DNA of 64,000 nucleotides from Morganella morganii (lineage in GTDB: Bacteria > Pseudomonadota > Gammaproteobacteria > Enterobacterales > Enterobacteriaceae): positions 2,987,418 through 3,051,417 of the forward strand of contig NZ_CP069157.1 of assembly GCF_019243775.1 (NCBI RefSeq), given 5' to 3'. Shown in pieces: positions 44,573 through 53,311 of the stretch. How positions within the stretch are numbered: position 1 is the first letter of the stretch; each line of letters opens with the position of its first letter. Both the position numbers and the translations under genes were made by a program. Below the pieces are notes generated by a model, which was not told the origin of the DNA, did no database searches, and saw only the letters and a program-made list of their open reading frames with translations.

Positions 44573-44925
44573 TGCTGCAAAAGTACCGGCAGGGCGTGTT
44601 CTTCGCCCCAGCTTTTCAGCATCAGTAAGATCGGTACCAGCGACTGCCCGGCGTCCGTCAGGCTGTATTCCACTTTCGGCGGCACCTCCGCATAGACCTT
44701 GCGGTGGACAAGTCCCGCCATCTCAAGCTCCCGTAACTGTTTTGTCAGCATACGCGGAGTAATAAATATCAGCAGCCGTTTCAGCTCGTTAAAGCGTTTG
44801 ATGCCGCTTATCAGATGGTAAAGGATCATTCCCTTGCCCTTTCCGCCCATCATTTCCAGTGTTGCCTCAACCGGACAGGCTTCATAGGCATACGATTCAT
44901 AACGCGTCTTTCTGACAGTATCCAT
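44554..44925 (-). CDS. HxlR family transcriptional regulator
   Basis: Winged-helix regulator of 123 residues from the ATG at 44925 (an ATG at 44943 is also possible). The family pattern is clear: EACPVEATLEMMGGKGKGMILYHLISG in pieces, with the N-terminal Cys, then FNELKRLLIFITPRMLTKQLRELE and a wing with VEYSLTDAGQSL. HxlR proteins often sense aldehydes or redox-active compounds through that Cys. It is divergent from a nitroreductase gene 97 bp away, a common pairing, and probably controls it. Confidence 0.88.
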   Translation of the reverse strand: MDTVRKTRYESYAYEACPVEATLEMMGGKGKGMILYHLISGIKRFNELKRLLIFITPRMLTKQLRELEMAGLVHRKVYAEVPPKVEYSLTDAGQSLVPILLMLKSWGEEHALPVLLQQQTPPS

Positions 44926-45022
44926 TTTGTACCTATATACCAAAAATGTACGTACTTGTTAAAAACATATCATAGTTTATCATTGCGCCGGTTAATGTAA
45001 ATTACCTTATAAGGACGTCATC

Positions 45023-45676
45023 ATGACCATCACTCAGGCTGTAATGCAGCGTTATTCCACCAAATCCTTTGATCCGGCGAAAAAAATCAGTGATGAGGTG
45101 ATGAACAGTATCAAAACATTGCTGCGCTACAGCCCGTCCAGCGTCAATATCCAGCCGTGGCATTTTATTATTGCGGCCAGTGAGGAAGGGAAAAACCGGA
45201 TCGCCAAGTCCACCCGCCCGGGCTTTGAATTTAATACCGCAAAAATCACCGACGCCTCTCATGTTGTGCTGCTGTGCGCAAAAACAGATGTGGATGAAGC
45301 CTACATGAACAGCGTGCTGGAACAGGAAGACAAAGACGGCCGTTACGCCACACCGGAACACAAAGCGATGAATAACGGCGGCCGGACTTTCTTTGTTAAT
45401 CTCCATAAAGAAACACTCGCTGATCTGCCGCACTGGGCGGCAAAACAGGTTTTCCTGAACATGGGGACATTACTGCTGGGTGCTTCCGCGCTGGGTGTGG
45501 ATGCTGTTCCGATGGAAGGAATGGATTTTAATACCCTGGATACCGAATTTGGTTTATCCGCCAAAGGGCTGGCACCGGTAGCCGTTGTGTCGCTCGGTTA
45601 CCGCAAAGAGGATGACTTTAACGCCGCGCTGCCGAAATCCCGCCTGCCGGAAGAGCAGATCATGACCGTTATCTGA
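45023..45676 (+). CDS. nfsB: Oxygen-insensitive NAD(P)H nitroreductase
   Basis: 217-residue FMN enzyme of the NfsB/NfnB group that reduces nitroaromatics, quinones or flavins by two electrons. QAVMQRYSTKSFDPAKKISDE at the start, YSPSSVNIQPWHFIIAASEEGK (FMN site), and the end ALPKSRLPEEQIMTVI match E. coli NfsB. The cofactor-binding KQVFLNMGTLLLGASALGVD and PMEGMDF are present. It stands between xdhC and ygeV, where E. coli has no such gene, so it is an insertion into the purine locus together with the HxlR regulator. Confidence 0.9.
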   Translation: MTITQAVMQRYSTKSFDPAKKISDEVMNSIKTLLRYSPSSVNIQPWHFIIAASEEGKNRIAKSTRPGFEFNTAKITDASHVVLLCAKTDVDEAYMNSVLEQEDKDGRYATPEHKAMNNGGRTFFVNLHKETLADLPHWAAKQVFLNMGTLLLGASALGVDAVPMEGMDFNTLDTEFGLSAKGLAPVAVVSLGYRKEDDFNAALPKSRLPEEQIMTVI

Positions 45677-45680
45677 TACG

Positions 45681-45716
45681 AAAAAGCCGCGCGGACCGGT
45701 AACATCCGTGCGGCTT
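45681..45716 (-). terminator. Terminator of ygeV
   Basis: Read leftward, AAGCCGC.CGGA ... TCCG.GCGGCTT forms a stem of about 11 bp followed by TTTTTCG. It stops ygeV transcripts and lies just after the nitroreductase stop on the other strand. Confidence 0.75.
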
Positions 45717-45746
45717 CGGCACACACACATTTTCTTCCGCTTTCTG

Positions 45747-47597
45747 CTACCCGGCGGATAACTCGTACTTCTTAATCTTCCGGTACAGAGTGGCAATACC
45801 GATCCCCAGCTCCTCTGCTGCCTGACGTTTGTTGTCATAGCGCTGCAGTGCTTCGCGGATCATCTGTTTTTCCATCTCTTCCAGCATGGTTTCCCCGTGC
45901 AGTGCCGGATCCTCATCCGCTGCTGCCGCAGGTACGCTTCTGACCGGAATGGTAATTTCGCTGCGGTGAATATCCCCGGTATTCTGAACCGGTGCGGCAG
46001 TGCCGCTTATCATCTGCGCCGCATGTCTGGCAAAGTTCGGCGGCAGCAGTGAGATATCAATCACCTCACCCGGCGGCACCACGTTCACCAGATATTCCAC
46101 CAGGTTACTCAGCTCACGCAGGTTACCCGGCCACGGCCATGCATTAATGACCGCCATCACCTCATCCGAAATGCCCGGATACACCAGACCGAGGCGCCTG
46201 GTATGCACATTGAGGAAATGGTGCACCAGCAGCTCCACATCGCCGTGACGCTCACGCAACGGCGGCAGGGCAATCGGGATAACATTGAGGCGGTAATAGA
46301 GATCCTCGCGGAATTTACCTTCACTGACAAACTGTTCCAGATTCTGGTTGGTTGCGGACACAATCCGGATATCGACCGGAATAGTCCGGCTTGAGCCAAT
46401 CGGCTGCACTTCGCGTGATTCTATCGCACGTAATAATTTCGCCTGAACAATCAGCGGCATATCGCCGATTTCATCCAGGAACAGCGTGCCTTTATCTGCC
46501 GCCTGAATCAGACCCTGTTTTCCGTTGGCGGACGCGCCGGTAAACGCGCCTTTCACATAACCGAATAATTCACTTTCCAGTAACTGCTCCGGTATCGCCG
46601 CACAGTTGATAGCGATAAACGGTTTTTCACTGCGGTTACTCAGCTTATGGATAGCCCGCGCCACCACTTCTTTACCGGTGCCGCTCTCGCCGGTGACAAG
46701 AATACTCGACGGGCTCGGTGCCACACGGGAAATCAGGTGTTTCAGCTGACGGATAGGTTCGGATTCCCCGACCAGGTGTTCAATCAGCAATCCGTTTTCA
46801 TCACGGCGCACTTCATTCATATCAATCGCCGCATGAGACTGATGGAACGCCATCAGGAACATCTGACAGCCGTTAACCACATGAAGCTGCCCGATAATAA
46901 TATTGCTCTCCCCTTCCCAGGAGACAATATGCTGTAAATGCCCGCGGTTCAGACTCTTGAAATAGGTCAGCGGACGGATGGCAATGGTTTTGCCGGAAAT
47001 CTTTTCATGCGGGACATTGAGGATCTTCAGAGCATGCGGATTGGCAAATTTCAGATGATTTGCCTCATCCAGGATCAGAACGCCCTGATCCATAAACTCT
47101 ATCAGGCTCAGTAATACCTTCTGCGCGGCATTACGTCCTTCCTGTTCATCCAGCAGCTTAGCCACAAAAATATTGGAAATATGCTGCACATAATCCGAGA
47201 AGTCATGGATGTTATCCCGGATCCGCTCCTGCTGTTCAGAGGTGACGGCCACCAGGCTGATAACCCCGATACAGCGATCCTGGAAGATGATCGGTGTACC
47301 GATAAACGCTTTCTCCTTACAGTTATCTTTATCCGCGCAATTGAGGCAGAGCGGATCAAAACAGGAGTGCGTGACTATCTTTTCTTTTTTGGTATCCAGC
47401 ACATAGCGGAGCAGCTGGGAATTATTGGTCAGACGATGTCCGAGGTGCTGGTTAAACAGCCCTGTTCCGGCAATCCTTGTCAGTTTGTCATCAACGATTT
47501 CAACATCAAGCTGTAACACACTGGCGAGCATTTTGCTGAAGTGAACAATCGTCGGCTGTATCTGCATCAGCACAGATGGTGATTTTTCAGTGATCAT
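45747..47597 (-). CDS. ygeV: Sigma-54 dependent activator YgeV
   Basis: 616-residue enhancer-binding protein. The first 280 residues form a sensor with a GAF-like cysteine-bearing part (SCFDPLCLNCADKDNCKEK, a possible metal or redox site) and a PAS-like part (GVLILDEANHLKFAN). The AAA+ core has Walker A GESGTGKE, the sigma-54 contact loop GAFTGAS and DEIGDMPLIVQAKLLR. A Fis-type helix-turn-helix closes the protein (KRQAAEELGIGIATLYRKI). In E. coli ygeV is in the same purine locus and needed for its use. It is divergent from ygeW and probably activates both sigma-54 promoters here. Confidence 0.9.
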   Translation of the reverse strand: MITEKSPSVLMQIQPTIVHFSKMLASVLQLDVEIVDDKLTRIAGTGLFNQHLGHRLTNNSQLLRYVLDTKKEKIVTHSCFDPLCLNCADKDNCKEKAFIGTPIIFQDRCIGVISLVAVTSEQQERIRDNIHDFSDYVQHISNIFVAKLLDEQEGRNAAQKVLLSLIEFMDQGVLILDEANHLKFANPHALKILNVPHEKISGKTIAIRPLTYFKSLNRGHLQHIVSWEGESNIIIGQLHVVNGCQMFLMAFHQSHAAIDMNEVRRDENGLLIEHLVGESEPIRQLKHLISRVAPSPSSILVTGESGTGKEVVARAIHKLSNRSEKPFIAINCAAIPEQLLESELFGYVKGAFTGASANGKQGLIQAADKGTLFLDEIGDMPLIVQAKLLRAIESREVQPIGSSRTIPVDIRIVSATNQNLEQFVSEGKFREDLYYRLNVIPIALPPLRERHGDVELLVHHFLNVHTRRLGLVYPGISDEVMAVINAWPWPGNLRELSNLVEYLVNVVPPGEVIDISLLPPNFARHAAQMISGTAAPVQNTGDIHRSEITIPVRSVPAAAADEDPALHGETMLEEMEKQMIREALQRYDNKRQAAEELGIGIATLYRKIKKYELSAG

Positions 47598-47814
47598 GCT
47601 TACGACTTCCTATGCTCTTAAAACGACATATCGAAAAGAAAGTTCATAACGCGACAAATTAATGATTTTATTATAGTTATTTATCAACGGGCTGAATTAT
47701 CACCCACCGATAGCACAAGATTGCCAGATCTTTATCACCGAAACTCTAACGTATGTACAAAAATCACACTTTTCTTCAGATTTGATAATGAAACTGGAAT
47801 CTCCGTCACTCTAT

Positions 47815-47831
47815 TTTATCAATATGATAAA
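47815..47831. promoter_or_regulatory. Candidate activator site between ygeV and ygeW
   Basis: TTTATCA-ATA-TGATAAA, 7 bp arms around ATA, about 200 bp before the ygeW sigma-54 promoter. It shares the core TCAATATGA with the longer palindrome upstream of xdhA, suggesting one regulator, probably YgeV. Confidence 0.55.
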
Positions 47832-48034
47832 TCCGCCGGGGTGTTTATCATTCTGGCCCCGCTTCCGGCGGTTCCGCCCTCTCACCGGTCTGATACCGGC
47901 GACTTTTCACCCTTGCTGAAAATAACTTTTATTCGCATTTGTCACACATAACCCAGCCATCAGCCCCTGATAATTGTGATCACTCTCCCGAATCCGCCCT
48001 GCATTTCACCCCCGGAAGATCATTCCGGCTGATT

Positions 48035-48050
48035 TGGCATGCTTATTGTT
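48035..48050 (+). promoter_or_regulatory. Sigma-54 promoter of the ygeW operon
   Basis: TGGCATGCTTATTGTT fits the -24/-12 pattern (TGGCA...TTG) with one weak base at the -12 GC. It lies 83 bp before the ygeW ATG within the 535 bp divergent spacer with ygeV; the rest of that spacer shows no gene. Confidence 0.65.
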
Positions 48051-48132
48051 AATAGTCACAGTACACATGCAGAAATGCCTTCTTCTCACTGCATATTCAA
48101 TTGTCACCGGCCATTTCACATAGGATTTAAAG

Positions 48133-49320
48133 ATGAAAAACGTTAATGAATTATTGAAAGATATCGCCAGACTGAAATCTAATCTTCATCAAAAGGATTT
48201 TTTGCTTACCTGGGAACAGAGTCAGGATGAACTGACGATGGTGCTTGATATTGCAGCTGCACTGAAAGGGCTGCGTGCCGATAACATCGCAACCAACGTA
48301 TTCACAAATGGCCTTGGCATCTCTGTTTTCCGTGACAACTCCACCCGTACCCGTTTCTCTTATGCTTCTGCACTGAATATGCTCGGCCTGGCCCAGCAGG
48401 ACCTCGACGAAGGTAAGTCTCAGATTGCTCACGGCGAAACCGTACGTGAAACGGCCAACATGATTTCATTCTGTGCGGATGCCATCGGTATCCGTGACGA
48501 TATGTACCTCGGTGCCGGTAACGCCTATATGCGTGAAGTGGGTGCGGCTCTGGATGAAGGTTTTGAGGAAGGCGTTCTGCCGCAGCGTCCTGCGCTGGTT
48601 AACCTGCAGTGTGATATCGACCACCCGACACAGTCTATGGCTGACCTGGCCTGGTTACGTGAGCACTTCGGTTCACTGGAAAACCTGAAAGGCAAGAAAA
48701 TCGCCATGACCTGGGCGTATTCACCAAGCTACGGTAAACCACTCTCTGTACCGCAGGGCATCATCGGTCTGATGACCCGCTACGGTATGGATGTGACGCT
48801 GGCGCATCCGGAAGGTTATGACCTGATCCCTGACGTTATTGATGTGGCGAAAAACAACGCCAAACAATCCGGCGGCAGCTTTAAGCAGGTTACATCGATG
48901 GAAGAAGCGTTCAAAGATGCGGATATCGTGTATCCGAAATCCTGGGCACCTTACAAAGTCATGGAACAGCGTACCGAACTGCTGCGTGCCAATGACCATG
49001 ACGGCCTGAAAGCCCTTGAGCAGCGCTGCCTGGCACAGAACGCCAACCATAAAGACTGGCATTGTACTGAAGAGATGATGAAGCTGACCAAAGACGGCGA
49101 AGCGCTGTACATGCACTGTCTGCCTGCGGATATCACCGGTGTTTCCTGTAAGGAAGGGGAAGTGGAAGAAGCTGTATTCGAGAAATACCGTATCGCCACT
49201 TACAAAGAAGCCAGCTGGAAGCCGTATATCATCTCCGCCATGATTCTGGCCCGCAAATTCCCGCAGCCTGCCCTGGTTCTTGAGCAACTGCTGAAAAACG
49301 CACGTAAACGTATTTTATAA
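48133..49320 (+). CDS. ygeW: Knotted carbamoyltransferase YgeW
   Basis: 395-residue member of the aspartate/ornithine carbamoyltransferase family, of the knotted YgeW group. FRDNSTRTRFSYASALNMLG is the carbamoyl phosphate site, DIDHPTQSMADLAWLREHFG the family's central motif, and MHCLPADITGVSCKEGEV the second substrate loop. In the proposed pathway it removes carbamoyl groups from a purine-ring product by phosphorolysis to give carbamoyl phosphate for YqeA. First gene of ygeW-ygeX-ygeY-hyuA-yqeA. The natural substrate is not settled. Confidence 0.93.
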   Translation: MKNVNELLKDIARLKSNLHQKDFLLTWEQSQDELTMVLDIAAALKGLRADNIATNVFTNGLGISVFRDNSTRTRFSYASALNMLGLAQQDLDEGKSQIAHGETVRETANMISFCADAIGIRDDMYLGAGNAYMREVGAALDEGFEEGVLPQRPALVNLQCDIDHPTQSMADLAWLREHFGSLENLKGKKIAMTWAYSPSYGKPLSVPQGIIGLMTRYGMDVTLAHPEGYDLIPDVIDVAKNNAKQSGGSFKQVTSMEEAFKDADIVYPKSWAPYKVMEQRTELLRANDHDGLKALEQRCLAQNANHKDWHCTEEMMKLTKDGEALYMHCLPADITGVSCKEGEVEEAVFEKYRIATYKEASWKPYIISAMILARKFPQPALVLEQLLKNARKRIL

Positions 49321-49328
49321 ATCCGGAT

Positions 49329-49355
49329 CCCGGCCGTCACCGGCCGGGTTCTTTT
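49329..49355 (+). terminator. Hairpin between ygeW and ygeX
   Basis: CCCGGCCG-TCAC-CGGCCGGG followed by TTCTTTT. A strong GC stem with a short T-rich tail inside the operon; likely partial termination or 3' end protection that makes ygeW mRNA more abundant. Confidence 0.65.
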
Positions 49356-49379
49356 CCCGATGATATGAGGTGAGGCTCT

Positions 49380-50582
49380 ATGTCTGTCTTCTCACTGAAG
49401 TTAGATATTTCAGATAACCGTTATTTCAACGGTAAACACTCCCCGCTTTTTTCCCGTGAAGAAGCACATAAGGCGCTGAAGTTTCATGAGAAAATTACGG
49501 GTTACCATCCGACACCACTGTATGACATGAAAGATCTCGCCGCGCTGTTCGGCGTGCGTAATATCCTGGTGAAAGATGAGTCACAGCGTTTTGATCTGAA
49601 TGCATTCAAAATTCTGGGCGGCTCTTATGCTATCGCCCACCTGTTGTGCGAAAAGTACAACATGGATATTAACGATTTCTCTTTCGAGAAACTCAAAAGC
49701 ACTCTGACTGAAAAAATGACGTTCGCCACCACCACTGACGGTAACCACGGCCGCGGTGTGGCCTGGGCGGCACGCGCACTCGGTCAGAAAGCGGTGGTGT
49801 ACATGCCGAAAGGCTCCGCACAGGAACGTGTGAATCACATTACCGGCCTCGGGGCGGAGTGTATCGTCACAGATATGAACTACGACGATACCGTCCGTCT
49901 CACCATGGAAAATGCCAAAAAACACGGCTGGATCGTGGTTCAGGATACCGCCTGCGAAGGATACACCAAGATCCCGACCTGGATTATGCAGGGCTACACC
50001 ACACTGGCTGCCGAAGCGGTTGCCCAGATGAAAGAGATGAAGATTCAGCGTCCGACCCACGTGCTGTTACAGGCCGGTGTGGGTGCGATGGCCGGCGGTG
50101 TGCTGGGCTATCTGGTCGATGAGTTCGGGGCAAAAAATCTGCATTCCATTATTGTCGAGCCGGATCTGGCTGACTGTCTCTACCGTTCCAGCCTGAAAGG
50201 CGAAATCGTCAATGTCGGCGGCGATATGGCCACCATCATGGCGGGTCTGGCCTGCGGCGAGCCGAACCCTATCGGCTGGGATCTGATGCGTAACTGCGCG
50301 ACACAGTTTATCTCCTGTGAAGATGCGGTGGCTGCCCTCGGCATGCGTGTCCTCGGTAACCCGTACGGCAAAGACAGCCGCGTGATTTCCGGTGAATCCG
50401 GCGCGGTCGGTCTCGGTGTGCTGGCTGCGGTTAACTATCATCCGGAACGTGCGGAACTGATGGCAAGACTCGGCCTGAACAGTGATTCCGTCATCCTCGT
50501 GATCAACACCGAAGGTGACACAGATACCAAACATTACCGTGAAGTTGTCTGGGAAGGTAAAAACCCGGCGCAGAAATATTAA
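49380..50582 (+). CDS. ygeX: 2,3-Diaminopropionate ammonia-lyase
   Basis: 400-residue fold-type II PLP enzyme that turns 2,3-diaminopropionate into pyruvate and two ammonia. The PLP lysine is in LNAFKILGGSYA (residues about 76-87), the phosphate-binding glycine loop is in QAGVGAMAGGVLGYL, and TTDGNHGRGVAWAARALG is the family's substrate loop. The full length matches E. coli YgeX. It is the step that brings the purine-derived carbon into central metabolism. 59 bases after ygeW, 19 before ygeY. Confidence 0.94.
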   Translation: MSVFSLKLDISDNRYFNGKHSPLFSREEAHKALKFHEKITGYHPTPLYDMKDLAALFGVRNILVKDESQRFDLNAFKILGGSYAIAHLLCEKYNMDINDFSFEKLKSTLTEKMTFATTTDGNHGRGVAWAARALGQKAVVYMPKGSAQERVNHITGLGAECIVTDMNYDDTVRLTMENAKKHGWIVVQDTACEGYTKIPTWIMQGYTTLAAEAVAQMKEMKIQRPTHVLLQAGVGAMAGGVLGYLVDEFGAKNLHSIIVEPDLADCLYRSSLKGEIVNVGGDMATIMAGLACGEPNPIGWDLMRNCATQFISCEDAVAALGMRVLGNPYGKDSRVISGESGAVGLGVLAAVNYHPERAELMARLGLNSDSVILVINTEGDTDTKHYREVVWEGKNPAQKY

Positions 50583-50601
50583 CTAATTGGAGTATTGAAA
50601 T

Positions 50602-51819
50602 ATGGCTAAGCAAATCCCGTTTGATGAAATTGTCAAAAAAGCTGAACACTATAAAAAAGATATGACCCGTTTTCTGCGCGACATGGTGGCAATTCCCAGC
50701 GAAAGCTGCGACGAAAAACGCGTGATTCACCGTATCAAAGAAGAGATGGAAAAAGTCGGCTTTGATAAAGTGGATATCGACCCGATGGGTAACATTCTGG
50801 GTTATATCGGTCACGGTCCGCACCTGATTGCCATGGATGCGCACATCGATACCGTGGGTATCGGTAACATCAAAAACTGGGAATTCGACCCGTACGAAGG
50901 TATGGAAAACGACGAAATCATCGGCGGACGCGGTACCTCTGACCAGGAAGGCGGCATGGCCTCTATGGTCTATGCCGGTAAAATCATCAAAGATTTAGGT
51001 CTGGAAGATCAGTATACTCTGCTGGTGACAGGTACCGTACAGGAAGAAGACTGTGACGGTCTGTGCTGGCAGTACATCATCGAGCAGGACAAAATCAGAC
51101 CGGAATTCGTGGTCAGTACCGAACCGACTGACTGCCAGATTTACCGCGGCCAGCGCGGCCGTATGGAAATCCGCATTGATGTTCCGGGGATCAGCTGCCA
51201 CGGCTCCGCACCGGAGCGCGGTGACAACGCAATCTTCAAAATGGGTCCGATTCTGGGTGAACTGCAGGAGCTGTCAAAACGTCTGGCCACTGACGATTTC
51301 CTCGGCCAGGGCACACTGACTGTTTCTGAAATTTTCTACACCTCACCAAGCCGCTGTGCTGTTGCTGACAGCTGCGCAGTCTCTATCGACCGCCGCCTGA
51401 CCTGGGGCGAAACCTGGGAAGGCGCACTGGAAGAAATCCGCGCATTACCGGCTGTCAAAGCAGCGAAAGGCGTGGTCTCTATGTACACCTATGAGCGTGC
51501 CTCCTGGACCGGTCTGGTCTATCCGACAGAGTGCTACTTCCCGACCTGGAAAGTGGAAGAAGATCACTTCACCGTGAAGACACTGGATCGCGCTTACCGC
51601 GGCCTGTTCAACAAAGAGCCGGTTGTTGATAAGTGGACTTTCTCCACCAACGGTGTTTCTATCATGGGTCGTCACGGCATTCCGGTTATCGGTTTTGGTC
51701 CGGGCAAAGAGCCTGAAGCTCACGCACCAAACGAAAAAACCTGGAAAGATCACCTGGTTACCTGTGCGGCAATGTATGCGGCCATTCCGTTAAGCTACAT
51801 GGCTGAACTGAAAAAATAA
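50602..51819 (+). CDS. ygeY: M20 family peptidase/deacylase YgeY
   Basis: 405-residue zinc hydrolase of the M20 (ArgE/DapE) group. Metal-site motifs are [41 protein letters not shown] and [18 protein letters not shown]; the dimerisation domain has [18 protein letters not shown]. In the purine locus it probably cuts an acyl or carbamoyl amide from a diaminopropionate derivative, but the exact substrate is not known. Sits between ygeX (19 bases) and a terminator-like hairpin. Confidence 0.92.
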   Translation: MAKQIPFDEIVKKAEHYKKDMTRFLRDMVAIPSESCDEKRVIHRIKEEMEKVGFDKVDIDPMGNILGYIGHGPHLIAMDAHIDTVGIGNIKNWEFDPYEGMENDEIIGGRGTSDQEGGMASMVYAGKIIKDLGLEDQYTLLVTGTVQEEDCDGLCWQYIIEQDKIRPEFVVSTEPTDCQIYRGQRGRMEIRIDVPGISCHGSAPERGDNAIFKMGPILGELQELSKRLATDDFLGQGTLTVSEIFYTSPSRCAVADSCAVSIDRRLTWGETWEGALEEIRALPAVKAAKGVVSMYTYERASWTGLVYPTECYFPTWKVEEDHFTVKTLDRAYRGLFNKEPVVDKWTFSTNGVSIMGRHGIPVIGFGPGKEPEAHAPNEKTWKDHLVTCAAMYAAIPLSYMAELKK

Positions 51820-51832
51820 TCTTGTCTTACCG

Positions 51833-51859
51833 GCCCCGTACTGATGTGCGGGGCTTTTT
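51833..51859 (+). terminator. Intrinsic terminator between ygeY and hyuA
   Basis: GCCCCG and CGGGGC (10-base loop) followed by TTTTT, just before the hyuA ribosome site AGGAG. A full intrinsic terminator shape inside the operon; hyuA and yqeA must be made by read-through or a separate start. Confidence 0.75.
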
Positions 51860-51873
51860 CAGGAGTACCCCCT

Positions 51874-53265
51874 ATGCGCACACTGATTATCAACGGCACC
51901 GTTGTCAATGCGGACGGACAATACCGGCAGGATGTTCTGATTGAAAACGGCCTGATCTCACAGGTTGCACCGGATATTGCACCGGAGACAGATGACCGCG
52001 TTATTGATGCACAGGGATGTTATGTTTTTCCGGGCGGTATTGATGTTCATACCCATTTTAATATTGATGTCGGCCTTGCCCGCAGCTGTGATGATTTTTA
52101 CACCGGCACGCGTGCGGCAGCCTGCGGCGGTACCACCACCATTATCGATCATATGGGATTTGGTCCGGCGGGTTGTTCACTGCACCACCAGCTTGAGAAT
52201 TATCACCGCTACGCCAAAGGACGCGCCGTTATCGATTACAGTTTTCACGGCGTGATCCAGCATATCAACGACGATATTTTAAATGAAATTCCGCTGATGG
52301 TGGCGGACGGGATCAGCAGCTTCAAACTCTATCTGACTTATCAGTACAAGCTCGATGATCCGGATATTTTACGTGCCCTGCAACAGCTTAACCACGCCGG
52401 GGCGCTGACCACCGTGCATCCGGAAAATGATGCGGTGATAGCACAGCGCAAAGCGGAGTTTGTGAAGAAAGGACAAACCTCACCGATTTTCCATGCCCTG
52501 AGCCGTCCGGCAGAATGTGAGGCGGAAGCAATCGGCAGGATGATTAATCTGGCGCATATCTGCGGCAATGCGCCGCTCTATATCGTCCACCTTTCCAACG
52601 GATTGGGTCTCGATTACCTGAAGATGGCGAAAGCCCGCCACCAGCCGGTCTGGATAGAAACCTGTCCGCAGTATCTGTTCCTTGATGAACGCTGTTATGA
52701 GCGCGATGACGGCCTGAAATTTATTCTCAGCCCGCCGCTGCGTAACCGCCGGGAAGCCGATGCCCTGTGGCTGGGTATTGATGACGGCGCGATTGATGTG
52801 GTCGCCACCGATCACTGCACCTTCCCGTATCAGCAGCGTCTGGCGCTGTCCGGCGGGAATTTCACCCGCTGTCCGAACGGCCTGCCGGGTGTTGAGAACC
52901 GTATGTTACTGCTGTTTTCTGCAGGCGTGATGCAGGGACGGATTTCACCGGAACACTTTGTTTCCCTGACCAGTGCAATGCCGGCAAAACTGTTTGGTAT
53001 CTGGCCGGAGAAAGGCGTGATCCGCCCGGGCGCAGACGGTGATATCACCATTATCGACCCGGCGCAGGAAACCACTATCCGCCATGCGGATCTGCATGAT
53101 AACGCGGACTACAGCCCGTACGAAGGCATGACGGTACAGGGCGCAGTCCGCTGCACACTGTCGCGCGGTGATATTGTTTACCGTGACGGCGAATTTACTG
53201 CTGAACCCGGCCGCGGCCGTTTCCTGAAACGCCGTCCGTTTAAGGCTCCGCACCGGTGTTATTAA
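51874..53265 (+). CDS. hyuA: D-hydantoinase/dihydropyrimidinase-like HyuA
   Basis: 463-residue cyclic amidohydrolase. The ATG at 51874 is set by AGGAG 8 bases before it; an upstream in-frame ATG lies within the terminator. Metal ligands are GGIDVHTHFN, the carboxylated Lys of SFKLYLTYQYK, TVHPEND, YIVHLSNGLG and VATDHCTFPY. E. coli HyuA (461 residues) opens the phenylhydantoin ring in vitro; in this pathway it is thought to open a purine-derived ring. 46 bases before yqeA. Confidence 0.93.
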   Translation: MRTLIINGTVVNADGQYRQDVLIENGLISQVAPDIAPETDDRVIDAQGCYVFPGGIDVHTHFNIDVGLARSCDDFYTGTRAAACGGTTTIIDHMGFGPAGCSLHHQLENYHRYAKGRAVIDYSFHGVIQHINDDILNEIPLMVADGISSFKLYLTYQYKLDDPDILRALQQLNHAGALTTVHPENDAVIAQRKAEFVKKGQTSPIFHALSRPAECEAEAIGRMINLAHICGNAPLYIVHLSNGLGLDYLKMAKARHQPVWIETCPQYLFLDERCYERDDGLKFILSPPLRNRREADALWLGIDDGAIDVVATDHCTFPYQQRLALSGGNFTRCPNGLPGVENRMLLLFSAGVMQGRISPEHFVSLTSAMPAKLFGIWPEKGVIRPGADGDITIIDPAQETTIRHADLHDNADYSPYEGMTVQGAVRCTLSRGDIVYRDGEFTAEPGRGRFLKRRPFKAPHRCY

Positions 53266-53311
53266 TTTTTTCCGATTATCGTTTCAACTAATTCATTACG
53301 GGTAAAAAAGG

